64,000 nucleotides of DNA from Blastobasis lacticolella (GCA_905147135.1 LR990051.1:3682463-3746462), one strand, 5' to 3'. Counted from the stretch's first letter, positions 18,533 through 30,200 are shown. Notes: a model not told the origin generated them from the letters alone. Numbers and translations are program-made.

Positions 18533-20851
18533 CTACTCGTTCCATGCGCGGCTGCCGCGCGATGGCGTTAAGTACGGCCCAGTCAGTGGAGAGTTGGGGA
18601 ATCGTTGCATGTAGCGTTCCAAGCGCAGATATTTGACCGTGATGAGGTTGCCCTCGTACCACCAGCCATGCAAGCTGCGATACACCACGCCCGCGTCCGT
18701 TGGCGTCGCACACTTCACATACACGCAGCATGACGTCCGCTCAACGTCAATATGCAAGATGTTGCATCCTCCACCACATTTCTCCAGAATAGCATCCTGA
18801 ATCACGGTCCTCAAGTGAGGATTGGCATCATTTTTATCGAACATGTGGCGAATCTTCAGACATGGGGTCGGTGATACAGCAAGATTATTAACAGAGCCCT
18901 CTTGGGTCTCAAAAGCCTGCCCTTGCCATGCAGCATTGCGCTTCGGGCTACTCTGTGAGATCCACCGCCACACCCTACAATCTTCCCCATCCACAGACTG
19001 CACTTCCATCCTCACTCTGCTTTCGTTTCTTTGTATAAATTTAACAGCTGCATCCCAGGTTGAGGCCATTTTTTCCCTGTTTTGAGGCGAGATTAAAGTG
19101 TCTCTAACATGGTCCACTGATATGTAGGGTTCCCCACTGTCTTCAGTCTCCTGAGAAATTATATCTATAATCTGCTCTACCATGGAATATATTTCGTCGC
19201 TTTTTCTCTTCTGGTAGGTAATATAATATTTGTAAAGCCTTTGTGCTCCAAGCAGTAGCACACCTATTAGACAAATTATAACAATGGTGGAACCAGCAGA
19301 ATACAAGGTGTTAACAATCAAACATGAGAATGGCGTGGATGGATCCGATAAGGCCAAAGCGACACTACCCTTATTTCTTTGTTGGACTACCACATCAGTG
19401 GAAGTGAGTGGGGTGAATTCAACATCTTTTGAATAAATGTTTTTCAATTGGACTACATTGAAACCCCATCGTGGATTGTGTACCAGCAATACTTGCAAAT
19501 TGTTAAGATCTGTGCGGCACTGGGTGACTTCTACCGTTTCAGCTCTAGCACTTGCAATGTCTATTATTTCTCTTTCGGTTAAATAAGGCACAGCACCAGG
19601 CTTGCCACATTTGTATGCTGCAGCACGACTTGTCAATTCTGGGTGGATGACTTTCAATAAATCTTTTGCATAGCTTACTTGCTCTTTGGGCACACAATTA
19701 ATGCCTGGTCGATTACCGGGAATGTTTAACTGGCATATTGGTATAACACTGTTCTGATCATCCACCACAGATGTGATGTCGTTCTTCTTAACTATATACA
19801 TAAAAAATAAGCAAAAAAAAAAAAGTGCCACCAGACCAACAAGGGCGAGGGAAACCAAATTGTTCTTTAAAAATTTCCTATCATTCGCTGTTTTGTAGTC
19901 CACCACATCAGACCGTGCCACTCCAGGGATGTATCTGCGAGGCAGTACAGTGCTGCCATTGTTAGTGTCTCTGTCTAAGTATGTAGAAGTTCTTGCTGGC
20001 TCTGCTTTAAGAGAAGACAAACGTCTTGTGAAGTTGCTTAAATATGGGGACTCTACCTCATCAACATCTACAGAAGAAGTTGATGGTTGATAATGATTAC
20101 TTGAAAATCTTGAAGTGTACGTACTAGTTGAAGGTCTGTCTCCTAAAGTAGAGGTCAGGCCAAGGCGGGAACGTATTGAGTTCAGATGGTCAGAGGCAGC
20201 AATTGGAGATGAATAGCTTGGTACTGATGGTCGTGAGAATAAGGAAGAAGTCTTTGGAGGGGTAGTGCCCACATCATTTGTCGGTAGAGTGCTTGATATG
20301 TAGTCGCTAGACCTGGAACTGCTTCTGAAAGGCGAGGATATTTTCTTATCAGCGTCAACATCACTGTCTGAACCTGTTTCATAGTCATTCTGGTCTCCTG
20401 CAGCGAACGTGCGTGTAACGCGCCTTGTCGTCACCGTTTCTACCTCTTCGTGAGTACGGACAGGCGGCCCGGGCTCTTCTTCAGATTCTGATTCCTTTTC
20501 AACTTCGCGTTTAGCAGGACTTTCTTTCCTTGGCGGTGCGCGGCGAACTTTAGTTGTAATTGGTGGTGGTGGGATGGTCGCGGCGGTAGTGGCGCGACGA
20601 CCGCGCTTGTCTTTAACACTGCTTGCGTCCAAATCAGACTCCTCGCCGCTAGAATACCGCGCGAGAGACCGCCTGTTCCCGGCCTTACTGTCTGTACTAT
20701 TCCTGGGCTTGCTCTTGTTGTCCAACACCAACTTCAGTTTCTTCACTAACAAATTTCTAGTGGACGCAGTAATCGGCACCACAGGGAACCCATGCTCGGC
20801 CAGTTTGGTCCGAATCTCGGCATCTGACATTGAGTCAACTTGATCGGCCAT
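18533..20851 (-). CDS. LEMD3: Inner nuclear membrane protein MAN1 (LEM domain)
   Basis: 772 codons from ATG at 20851. Residues 1-45 form a LEM domain (MSDAEIRTKLAEHGFPVVPI, then RNLLVKKL), which binds BAF and chromatin. Residues 46-325 are a Ser/Pro-rich nucleoplasmic linker with an Arg/Lys-rich segment. Two membrane spans lie near 330-354 (LVALFFFCLFFMYIV) and 514-537 (TIVIICLIGVLLLG), with a Cys-containing lumenal loop between. The MAN1-Src1 winged-helix region (VDHVRDTLISP … DAAVKFIQRNESRVRMEV) follows, then an RRM-like UHM near 663-752 that in MAN1 binds R-Smads and dampens BMP/TGF-beta signalling. A good acceptor (TTTACTTGCAG) lies 8 bases before this ATG, so the frame's upstream extension is intron and the transcript has a non-coding 5' exon. 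The coding region is one exon. Confidence 0.95.
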   Translation of the reverse strand: MADQVDSMSDAEIRTKLAEHGFPVVPITASTRNLLVKKLKLVLDNKSKPRNSTDSKAGNRRSLARYSSGEESDLDASSVKDKRGRRATTAATIPPPPITTKVRRAPPRKESPAKREVEKESESEEEPGPPVRTHEEVETVTTRRVTRTFAAGDQNDYETGSDSDVDADKKISSPFRSSSRSSDYISSTLPTNDVGTTPPKTSSLFSRPSVPSYSSPIAASDHLNSIRSRLGLTSTLGDRPSTSTYTSRFSSNHYQPSTSSVDVDEVESPYLSNFTRRLSSLKAEPARTSTYLDRDTNNGSTVLPRRYIPGVARSDVVDYKTANDRKFLKNNLVSLALVGLVALFFFCLFFMYIVKKNDITSVVDDQNSVIPICQLNIPGNRPGINCVPKEQVSYAKDLLKVIHPELTSRAAAYKCGKPGAVPYLTEREIIDIASARAETVEVTQCRTDLNNLQVLLVHNPRWGFNVVQLKNIYSKDVEFTPLTSTDVVVQQRNKGSVALALSDPSTPFSCLIVNTLYSAGSTIVIICLIGVLLLGAQRLYKYYITYQKRKSDEIYSMVEQIIDIISQETEDSGEPYISVDHVRDTLISPQNREKMASTWDAAVKFIQRNESRVRMEVQSVDGEDCRVWRWISQSSPKRNAAWQGQAFETQEGSVNNLAVSPTPCLKIRHMFDKNDANPHLRTVIQDAILEKCGGGCNILHIDVERTSCCVYVKCATPTDAGVVYRSLHGWWYEGNLITVKYLRLERYMQRFPNSPLTGPYLTPSRGSRAWNE

Positions 20852-20858
20852 TGTGAAA

Positions 20859-21107
20859 TCTGCAAGTAAATCGTACAGGTTATTTATTCGCCAGAACACC
20901 AACACACTTGTTATAAACACAATTTATAAATATTTTACCAACCTTATTCACAGTTTATTCAAAGAAAATTACGTCAAATGTATAAAAAAATTCACCGGCG
21001 CGTCATGTCGCACGCATTCCCAAAGCAAAGCAAAAACGTCGTTATAGTTGGTGTTGCCACTAATAACATTTTAAATTACCTCGATTTGTTAATTTTAGGG
21101 AAGTTAA
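20859..21107 (-). other. LEMD3 5' UTR intron and promoter region
   Basis: On the minus strand an AG acceptor (TTTACTTGCAG) ends at about 20859, eight bases before the start codon. Upstream, GCGCCG before GTGAAT or AATAAG before GTTGGT could serve as donor, implying an intron of 80-140 bases. The promoter must then lie close to or within the TIR element that starts at 21108. Confidence 0.45.
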
Positions 21108-21828
21108 TATAGTAGGACCACGCTAAGTCCGACTCGCTTTTAAAAAAAAAAATTGAAATCTCTGTATAGCAACTAATGCCATGTCTTTTATCCGTCATAG
21201 AACGTCATTAATAAAAGTCATAACAAAAAATTTGACTGACTTGAAAAATATTGTTGAGGCGATTGGCACATTGAGCGCAGCATTCATTCTGGCGAAATTT
21301 GGAAATATGTGTAATTTTTATATTGTTTTATATACAATAAAAATTTAGGAATTCTCCAAATTGTTATAATGTTTTCATAAAATGATATTATGTAGGCGAA
21401 AAATAATTTGAGAACTGAGTAACGAAATACCTATTTGACAATCCTGGAGACCTCACTTCACAGCAGCGGCCTATTTGACGCCTTTTTATGTAGAAAGTAC
21501 AGCGCCAAAAACTTATCTGACCCGCAGCCCGTGTCAAATGTGTCAAAGAAAAAAGACGATGGATCCGCACGAACGCGCGTAGATGCGTTTTCAGTGTGTT
21601 CGACTATGAGTAATTTCCATAGAAACCGATGACAGCTCAAATAACTTCATGTCACACACTAACGCACTTCACGCACAACTATACGGTGCTGCGTTCCAGT
21701 GTGCGGATCGCCTAAATAATAATGGACAATGACTGACAAGGACAGATTATCCAATAGATATTGCCATATCCACATTTTATATTTTCTACCACTGTCAGTT
21801 GATTCGGACTAAGCGTGGTCCTATTATA
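21108..21828. mobile_element. Non-autonomous TIR transposon beside the LEMD3 promoter
   Basis: 25-bp terminal inverted repeats at 21108-21132 (TATAGTAGGACCACGCTAAG…) and 21804-21828 (reverse complement TATAATAGGACCACGCTTAG…) differ at two or three positions. The 721-bp interior has no transposase frame. The superfamily is unknown. Confidence 0.75.
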
Positions 21829-22089
21829 GTAGTTTGGTACAGGTATGGTAAGAGTTCTACATAAAAATAGATGTAGAAAAGGGTAGAGAAAAGTGTAGGG
21901 ATTTGATAAAGGATGGAGTCGAGGTAGAGTTCTATTACTTTAACCACGGGAACGAAGATGCGCTGGGCATCTAATTCTTGAACCTGATACGGCTTCTCCA
22001 TATTTTTTTGGACCAGAGATGTGAAAAGGAGATGAGTTATTGAGAGGTGATGTATAGGTTGCCAAAGAAGAGAGAAGAGTACCAGAGGG

Positions 22090-22225
22090 CTTACCATGAA
22101 ATCTTATAGCAGGACCTAAACAGAATTGCTTTCGGTTTGAACGAGAAAAGCTAAGGGCTATAGGGCTGTCTCGTTCTAAGCAGGGCCGTTCAGTTTAGGT
22201 CCTGCTATAAGAGTTCATGGTGAGG
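22090..22225. mobile_element. Foldback element with arms TTACCATGAA…TATAGCAGGACC
   Basis: The left arm (TTATAGCAGGACCTAAACAG, later GAACGAGA) recurs reversed on the right (TCTCGTTC … TTTAGGTCCTGCTATAAGAG … CATGGTGAG). Arms are about 55-65 bp. Partial relatives containing TCTCGTTCTAA and TTTAGGTCCTGCTATAAGG lie at 51165-51275. Confidence 0.75.
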
Positions 22226-22297
22226 CTCCTGTTATCATTATTGTGGTGTGACGACGAGTCTGTTGCACAGGGTTATTAGGTGGCTGTCATGTTCGGC

Positions 22298-22415
22298 TTT
22301 AGTCATGTTCTGATTTAGTCATGAATTACTCTCGTTTTCTTATTGTCATATTCTGCTTTTGCCATATTCTACTTTCGTCATATTCTGTTTCCGTCATATT
22401 CTCCTTTCAGAATAT
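22298..22415 (+). repeat. Short tandem repeat, period about 17 bp
   Basis: About seven degenerate copies of a GTCATATTCTGCTTTYG-like unit, with spelling variants such as GCCATATTCTACTTTC and GTCATATTCTGTTTCC. It is non-coding. Confidence 0.8.
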
Positions 22416-22734
22416 AGTTATTACTTGGACCATACACACAAAATTAAAAAAAGCATCCTTGGTACGCGCAGTTCCATTGAGAAAGATGCTTTTGTGACCC
22501 TGTAAATCGCTGTCTCGGACTAATCATGCAGCTAGTAGAGCTGAGACAAGCTAACAGTGCACTGAGGCACAGAATATTTATACCATTGTTCCCGTCTTTG
22601 ACCCGGCGAAACTGCCGACCTGCTTAATCTTCTGGACCCCGTACAGAGACGCACCGTATGAATTGTCGATGATCCCATACAAACAAGTTAGAACCACTGG
22701 CTAACCGAAGGGACTTTGGCTAACTGTGTGTGTT

Positions 22735-23110
22735 CTATCGGCTGTACAATAGAGAGTGTTCCGAGGAACTTTTCGATTTGGTGCCCCTAGCACAATTCCG
22801 CCATCGCACCACCCGCCATGGACTGGGTACTACATCCCCACTACGTAGACCCTATGTTGGTCACAACGCGAAAGTTTGAAAGAACGTTTCTCACTCGTAA
22901 GATTCGGATGTGAAATGAGCTCCCAGCCACAGTTTTTCCTTTGGACTATGACATGGAATCGTTCAAGAGGTATATTAGAGGTGTCTTCAGAGGCGGGCTA
23001 CGCATTGGTGACGCCCCTAGTATTGCTGATGTCCATAGGCAGCGGTGAACACTTTCCATCAGGTGGCCGTTTGTATGTTTGTCTACCGTACAACATCAAA
23101 AAAAAATACA
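22735..23110 (+). mobile_element. CR1/jockey-like LINE 3' end
   Basis: The plus strand reads NRECSEELFDLVPLAQFRH, then NELPATVFPLDYDMESFKRY with an internal stop just before, and a tail with ACTTTCCATCAGGTGGC followed by A-rich sequence. Related pieces lie at 33730-34100 and 58975-59160, both minus. Confidence 0.8.
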
Positions 23111-24139
23111 ACCGAGGTGGAGTAGCAGTCCAGTTACATTTTACCGAAAACCACCTCATGGTGCGATTTTAAACAATTTTGTTTAGGACCTGCTTTTGGA
23201 CTGCGCTGAACATGGATGGTTTCAAAAATTCATGGGAAGGCATCTGAAAAAGATTATTATTCAACTACACTAGGTAAAACGTAATATTCTACAAAAATAT
23301 TTGCATCATAAGTAGTTTACTTGCTCTATATGATTCGTGAGCCGTGGAAGATCGAAAGGGAGGCCTTTGCCCTGCAGTGGGACAGAAATGGCTAAAAATA
23401 AATAAATAATAATAATATGATTCATGTTTCACTAATCAATTGAAGGTCGTAATTTTACTTCACAGATTAAGAGCCGCCGCAGTACCAGATGCACAGGGAT
23501 TCATCCTTAGACAATAGAGAAATAGAATAGGACCTTAGAAATTAAAATGAAATTCTTACGAATAGATCTTTTCTTTAATTATTTATAATACAGTAGTAAA
23601 TTTACCGTCTAAACAGCATGTATATAAACTAGAGTATCTCTATTCTAAACTACATACGTTAATTAGATAATAAGTCACTGTATACATAGAAATATACTCG
23701 AAAATGCTTAACATTTAGTATAGGTAAGTACATAATTATATTCACAGCTCTTTCCAATTGAAATAAATAATATTACTATGAAGATATATATTGGTTAGAC
23801 CAAACGCAGTTTTACTGGGTAAAGGTAGTAAAAATATATTAAATTGATAATATTGTTTTAGAATTTGTCCATTTGATATAAATCACATTATGATCTATTG
23901 GTGAAACTTATAGACTAAACTAGAAAACTGAAAGAGTTTAGTTCATCAACACCATCCATTTAATATCAACGGTATAGTACCTATTAATAAAAACTACATA
24001 TAAAACGTACATGAAACAGTTAAAATTGTCTTACAATAATATTTCCAGTAAAAAACAACCACGAGAACCACGCCATATATGTGGTTTGTTACAACATTTA
24101 TGCCAATTAAACTATTTTTTTATTGAATAAAACCACAAT
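23111..24139. other. Spacer downstream of FAAH2
   Basis: AT-rich DNA with no recognised gene or repeat. It may include alternative 3' UTR of the hydrolase on the minus strand, though a minus-strand AATAAA already occurs at about 24119-24124, some 16 bases after the stop. Confidence 0.4.
24119..24124 (-). terminator. FAAH2 proximal polyadenylation signal
   Basis: Minus-strand AATAAA about 16 bases beyond the TAA stop. That is unusually close, so a more distal signal may also be used. Confidence 0.45.
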
Positions 24140-24241
24140 TTATCGTTGTTGTTGTTGTGGAAGCCGCCAACCCCCGAAACCAATTTCGAGCTGTTTGGCA
24201 ACCGCCAAGCAAAGTCGATCTTGATTTGGAGCAGCTATCAC
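24140..24241 (-). CDS. FAAH2: FAAH2 exon 10 (stop codon)
   Basis: Acceptor TTACACAG. It encodes VIAAPNQDRLCLAVAKQLE, then IGFGGWRLP and four Gln codons encoded by a CAA microsatellite, Arg and TAA. The Gln tail is absent from the vertebrate protein as I know it. Confidence 0.9.
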   Translation of the reverse strand: MIAAPNQDRLCLAVAKQLEIGFGGWRLPQQQQR

Positions 24242-27200
24242 CTGTGTAAAATAAATTTAAGTAATTTTTTTATTATAAATAAAATTAATCATACCGTCTC
24301 GGGGTGTACCAATCGGTTCCCGAGACTATTCAAACAGTCTCAGGGTCCTCAGCGGAAGACCTTGGTCAATCTCGCTTCGCCAATGGAATTACAAGGCACA
24401 CCTAACGAGTGACGAGCTCGTTGCTTAACAATACAACTTTGTTTTTATGAATATACAGTATTCCACCCATTTAGTGACAGCCCGCCCACCTGATGGGAAG
24501 TGGTAACTATCGTCCAGCTGGTATGCCTCATGTCTGTAACTACTCGGGCTCCACAGGCTTAACAGATTTCGTCGGGACTAAGTTTTTATAGAAGCCGTCA
24601 AAAGTTTGTAGGTACGATAATAATAACCGGGTTAAAAGTTAACCTTATTCTAAGAGCAATACATTTCACTTTGATCTGCTCTCACACTGCTTTCAAAGTG
24701 AATTTAGAAAATATCATGAAGCAACCAGAACAGCAACGTTTAAATTCAGTTCGGTTGACAAAACTTAGCAAAGAATCACATTCAGTTTACGAACATAGAC
24801 TCACCTGTATGCCAATAGGTAGGCCGTTGTGCAATCCCATGGGCACAGAAGTCGCAGGCATACCCAGGATATTAAACATCATTGTGTACATGACGCCCGA
24901 CGCTCGTAGAAACACCTGGTTGTGGTAATGAGCTAGCCCATTGCAAACAGGATAGAGGAAAACGCCATTGTCACCTAGCTTTTCCTGCAATTGATCGGTT
25001 TTTAGCATTTTTATCTGCTTTGTAGATAATTAAATGAAATACTTACTTTAGCTCTCAAAAATTTCGGGTAAAATTTTACTTTCTTTTTAAATTTTTTTAT
25101 TCGATAATATAGAAAAATGCAAAATATTTCGTACCGTCATTTCATCTCGAAGTTTTTGTGCTTTGGCATGATAATAACTACGTCGTGATGCTGGTATAAA
25201 AAGCTGATTCTTATTTATTAATGTAAATCCTAATGCTTGCAGTGAACGACTTCCAATACCAAGCAAGCTCTTTGTTAGTTCCATAATAAGACTTCTATCA
25301 CGCTGTAAAATATAAATTCCTTTATTAGAGGCAGTTTTATTTCATGTGGCAACACCGAGAATAAGATCAAAGTTTAAAAAAGAATAACATAATTATGTTC
25401 CATTTCATGCATGTGCCTTCAATTTACATAGTTACCTTTGGATTGGCGGGATCTTGAAGCATATTTGGAATATCTTTCATTGAGAAGAAAACTGATACCG
25501 ATGTTTCTACAGAGTCTTCTAAGTCCTTAAATTTCTCCTGTAAATAAATACATAGCGTTTAGCTAGGCCTTGGTATATTGTTATTCTAAACGTTTCCAAA
25601 GTACGACGACATTAGACAAAGTTATTGGATTAAAAATCTAAATATTAGTACTGATAAAAGCACTAAAAGCATAGGTACCGTACGTATACAGGATCCGCAC
25701 TCCTTTTGCAGGTAGTTGGCAGCGCTGACGACCATCTCCTTGATCTTACGGTGGACCCGAATCAAAGCGAGAGAGTTAGTTGCCTCAGTCATAAAGAATA
25801 CCTGGAATTAATATTTTCTCCTTAGAAAAGGGGAACAGAAACATTGTTTTAAGTAAGTATATTTTATTTACTCTTCGTATTTATCTATTTATCTACAAAA
25901 GGACAGGACTGACTTTACCAACTTGCTTTTTGCTACTCGCCTACTCGTTATATGTTGTGTACCGCTAAATAGATACTTGCTATATGGGTAGTATGACATT
26001 TCTACGGCAAATTAAGCGTAGATAACCGTGTCCTATGATGACTGCCAAGTGGCCAAAACTGGAACTGATAATACCACAGACCTAATAACCATATTCCATA
26101 CCATAATTGCGTAGGTACTGTAGAAGAGCATAAGTCCATTAAAACTTCAAGAAAATTTTCCTTTGCCGCGACAGCAACATTCACGGCATTTGGTGCATCT
26201 TTAGGTGCTAAATCAGTTTGCTAAAAGATGGGAGCATTAACTGTCTCTTATGCCGAAAGGACATGTCCTCACCCCCAGAGTACCTTTATATACTTAGTAA
26301 ATAAAAATTTAATTCATGAATGCTATAAAAATAGTTTATCTACACTCATTGCGTAATGTTCCAATTTCATATTCGATAACAGTTTTTTAAGAATATACTT
26401 TTTTCACGCCACTCTATTAAATTTTAAAATAGTAGTTTATGCAACTGTCATATAAAAGGGGGTATTAAAACATGAGTGTCTGTTTATCATACGAGGCGTA
26501 GCCGAGTATGATAATAGTTTGACACGAGTGTTTTAATACCTAATTATATGCAGTTTCATACACTACTTTATCTACACTCATATTTTTATGTTAAAATATC
26601 GTACCTATAATTTTCTCAACTTAGCTGGAAGTAAGCTGCGAGTCAGTTCTGTTGTATCTACGCGTCAAGAATATCAAGCGGCGGGAAATTCACTTAATTA
26701 CTTTCACATTTATCTATTTATTTGTTTCAAACAAGAAAAAACATTCACAAACTCAAATTACAACAATTAGAAAAAATATTCTGTTTAGCGGGAAAATAAT
26801 TACACAGAATATAAACAGGAATATTTGAATTTTGAATTTGAATTTGTCAAAGACATTTAGGTATTCAGCCTACATTTCGCCTTGTCCCGGCGCCCGACAA
26901 AAAATTTAAAAATATAAGTGTTGCATAATGATTAAAAAGTTATTTTACGTTACAGCTGTCATGAAAATAGTATGGGAAATGCTGTATCATAAAGTAATTT
27001 TTTAAAATTTTATGGACTAGCGTGAAAAAAGTGTTTCCTTAAACGACTGTTTTCGAATATGTAATTGGAACATTACGATACGAGTGTAGATAATAGTACT
27101 TTATGCAACTGTCATATAAAAGGGGGTATTAAAACATGAGTTGCTGTTTATCATACGAGGCGTAGCCGAGTATGATAATAGTTTGACACGAGTGTTTTAA

Positions 27201-30200
27201 TACCTAATTATATGCAGTTGCATACACTACTTTATCTACACTCATATTTTTATGTTAAAATATCGTACCTATAGTTTTTTCAACGTTGCTGGATGTAAGC
27301 TGCGAGTCAGTTCTGTTGTATCTACGCGTCGAGGATATCAAGCGGCGGGAAATTCACTTTACTACTTTCACATTTATCTATTTATTTGCTTAAAATAAGA
27401 AAAAACATTCACAAACACAAATTACAACAATTACAAAAAATATTCTGTATAATGCGAAAATAATTACACAGAATATAAAAAGGAAAATTTAAATTTTGAA
27501 TTTGTTAAAGACATCCTAGGTATTCAGCCTACATTTCGCCGTGTCCCGGCGCCCGACAAAAAATTTAAAAATATAAGTGTTGCATAATGATTAAAAAGTT
27601 ATTTTACGTTACAGCTGTCATGAAAATAGTATGGGAAATGCTGTATCATAAAGTAATTTTTTAAAATTTTATGGACTAGCGTGAAAAAAGTGTTTCCTTA
27701 AACGACTGTTTTCGAATATGTAATTGGAACATTACGATACGAGTGTAGATAAAAGTACTTTTCGATACAGCATTTCCCATACTAATTTCATTACAGCTGT
27801 ATCGTAAAATAACTTTTTAATCATTATGCAACACTTTTATTTTTTAATTTTTTGTCGGGCGCCGGGACACGGCGAAATGTAGGCTGAATACCTAGGATGT
27901 CTTTAACAAATTCAAAATTTAAATTTTCCTTTTTATATTCTGTGTAATTATTTTCGCATTATACAGAATATTTTTTGTAATTGTTGTAATTTGTGTTTGT
28001 GAATGTTTTTTCTTATTTTAAGCAAATAAATAGATAAATGTGAAAGTAGTAAAGTGAATTTCCCGCCGCTTGATATCCTCGACGCGTAGATACAACAGAA
28101 CTGACTCGCAGCTTACATCCAGCAACGTTGAAAAAACTATAGGTACGATATTTTAACATAAAAATATGAGTGTAGATAAAGTAGTGTATGCAACTGCATA
28201 TAATTAGGTATTAAAACACTCGTGTCAAACTATTATCATACTCGGCTACGCCTCGTATGATAAACAGCAACTCATGTTTTAATACCCCCTTTTATATGAC
28301 AGTTGCATAAAGTACTATTAACGACTGCACAGTCGTGCAAAGGAAAATGATTCTTAAGGTCTGGTAAGGTCGTACTCACGTTGAGCTTTTTCAAATCCAC
28401 CGGCCGATCTAATTGGAACTTGTCGCGGTTCTCGCCCGCCATTATGTTTAGTAACAGCGGCAGGTCCTCAGCCTTCTTCACCATCGGCCCGACGACCAGA
28501 AAGCGCGGGAAAAGCTCGTCGCTCAAGTAAGGGTTGTGGCCGCTGATCGATATTATGCCTGCGATGGAAAATTACAATTTCAGTTTCCTGGCGAGATATA
28601 GATACTTAAATTGGTAAAATCTAGGCGGATGTTGGATCTTCTAGCTGTGCGCAAACAGCTTTGGTTCATCCTAATCCTAATTATAAAATTATAAATGCGA
28701 AAGTAACTCTGTTGGTCTGTTACCTTTTCACAGCCAAACTACTGAACCGATTTACAAACTTGGGAGGATATTCTCGGGAACCCTGTGATGGATAGGTATA
28801 GGCTATGACGTCATCATAAATTCAATATATGAATGAATGTTGGGTTAGGATCGAGTTGTATTTATTGATTCGAATTAGTAGATTATCTATACCAACGTTG
28901 GGTAACATTTTTTTTTACTTTGAGGCCAGTCGAACAAGAGCACCGCAACGAGCTCGTCACTTATTAGATGTGTCGCCTTTTACTATTGTTGGTAAAACGA
29001 AGTTCGCCAAGGTCTTCCGCCGTGGATCCAAAGACTGGTTAAACAGTCTGGGAGACAATTGGCGTCTCTCGACTCACCTGGCGTGGGCTTGTGTCCAAGC
29101 AGCCCGCAGAAGGCGGCCGGCAGCCGAATAGAGCCAGCCACGTCCGAAGACACGCCGAACGCCGACGCTGCCGACGCCACCAGCGCGCCCTGACGACAGA
29201 AACACAATTTTTTATGTTATACAACAGACGCATAGCCAAACGGGCTGATGGAAAGTGATCACCGAAGCTTATTTCCGCTTATCTCGCCGAAACGGCAAGC
29301 AAACGAGCTCATTCGGCATCAATGGCAGAGCTATCAAAAGCGAGAAAACCAATTTTTATTTTGTAGGTGGGTTCGTATGATACGTATATTGACCGCTGGT
29401 GGTCAGTGACAATTTTATAATATTATCCTTCTAGTTATGACCAGTTCTGAATTCGACCGGGTTTTTTGGGGCCAGTTCTAAAGAAGACCATTTCTGACAC
29501 GTCCAGCTCTAGCAGCTCGGCAAACTACGTAGGGCAAAATGTATTGAGAAACAGGAAGACGGACCCCGGGCCTGAACGAGCCACGGTTTAGTGCACAAGC
29601 GGAACTGACGTCATGAGGATGATGCCCAACCCCCGCACTTACGGGTGTCCATCTATTGTACAAGCCGACATATTCTACAAGTCGTATTTTCTGTTGCGAT
29701 CTCTATCTTCCTTGAACCAATAAAGAAGGTAAGGGATATTGATAATGCCAGCGCTAGGTCATCCGTCATTCTTGAGGGGGCCGCCCCTGTAGCACATGAG
29801 TAAATATCCCTACCTATAGTATCCACGTAGTCCTATGCTACGCTGCGCGAGCCTGTACATGGTTATCACTCGATCACCTAAGTGCACTTCTTTGTCCATT
29901 TGTAAATATGGATATATTTAATATTAATGTGTGCGATATAACACCTAGGCACAAACGTAACAGGTAGAAACAACTTTACCTTCATAATATTGTCAATATT
30001 TGTTAGTACAATAATATCAATATATTCTATCGACGTAGATATTACCTTCCTACTACCTATTACCGCCTCGTCCGTCGTCTTATTTTTGTTACGGTTAATT
30101 TTTAGAATCCGTCCTTTTAGTAAACGTCTAGGCCTGGAATCTTAACTGTGCAAAGCAAACTGTCACATTATAGGCTAGGTACTTATGAAAAGTTTAGAGT

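Noticed and set aside
18822..19085. Plus-strand open frame inside LEMD3
   Set aside because: Antisense shadow of the MAN1 coding sequence.
20852..20920. 23-residue N-terminal extension of the MAN1 open frame
   Set aside because: A strong acceptor lies 8 bases before the LEM-domain ATG. The extension is intron sequence, and LEM domains of MAN1 start at or near the N-terminus.
25690..25801. Donor GTATAC for hydrolase exon 6
   Set aside because: It would leave phase 1 and run into stop codons in exon 7. The downstream GTACCT keeps the frame.
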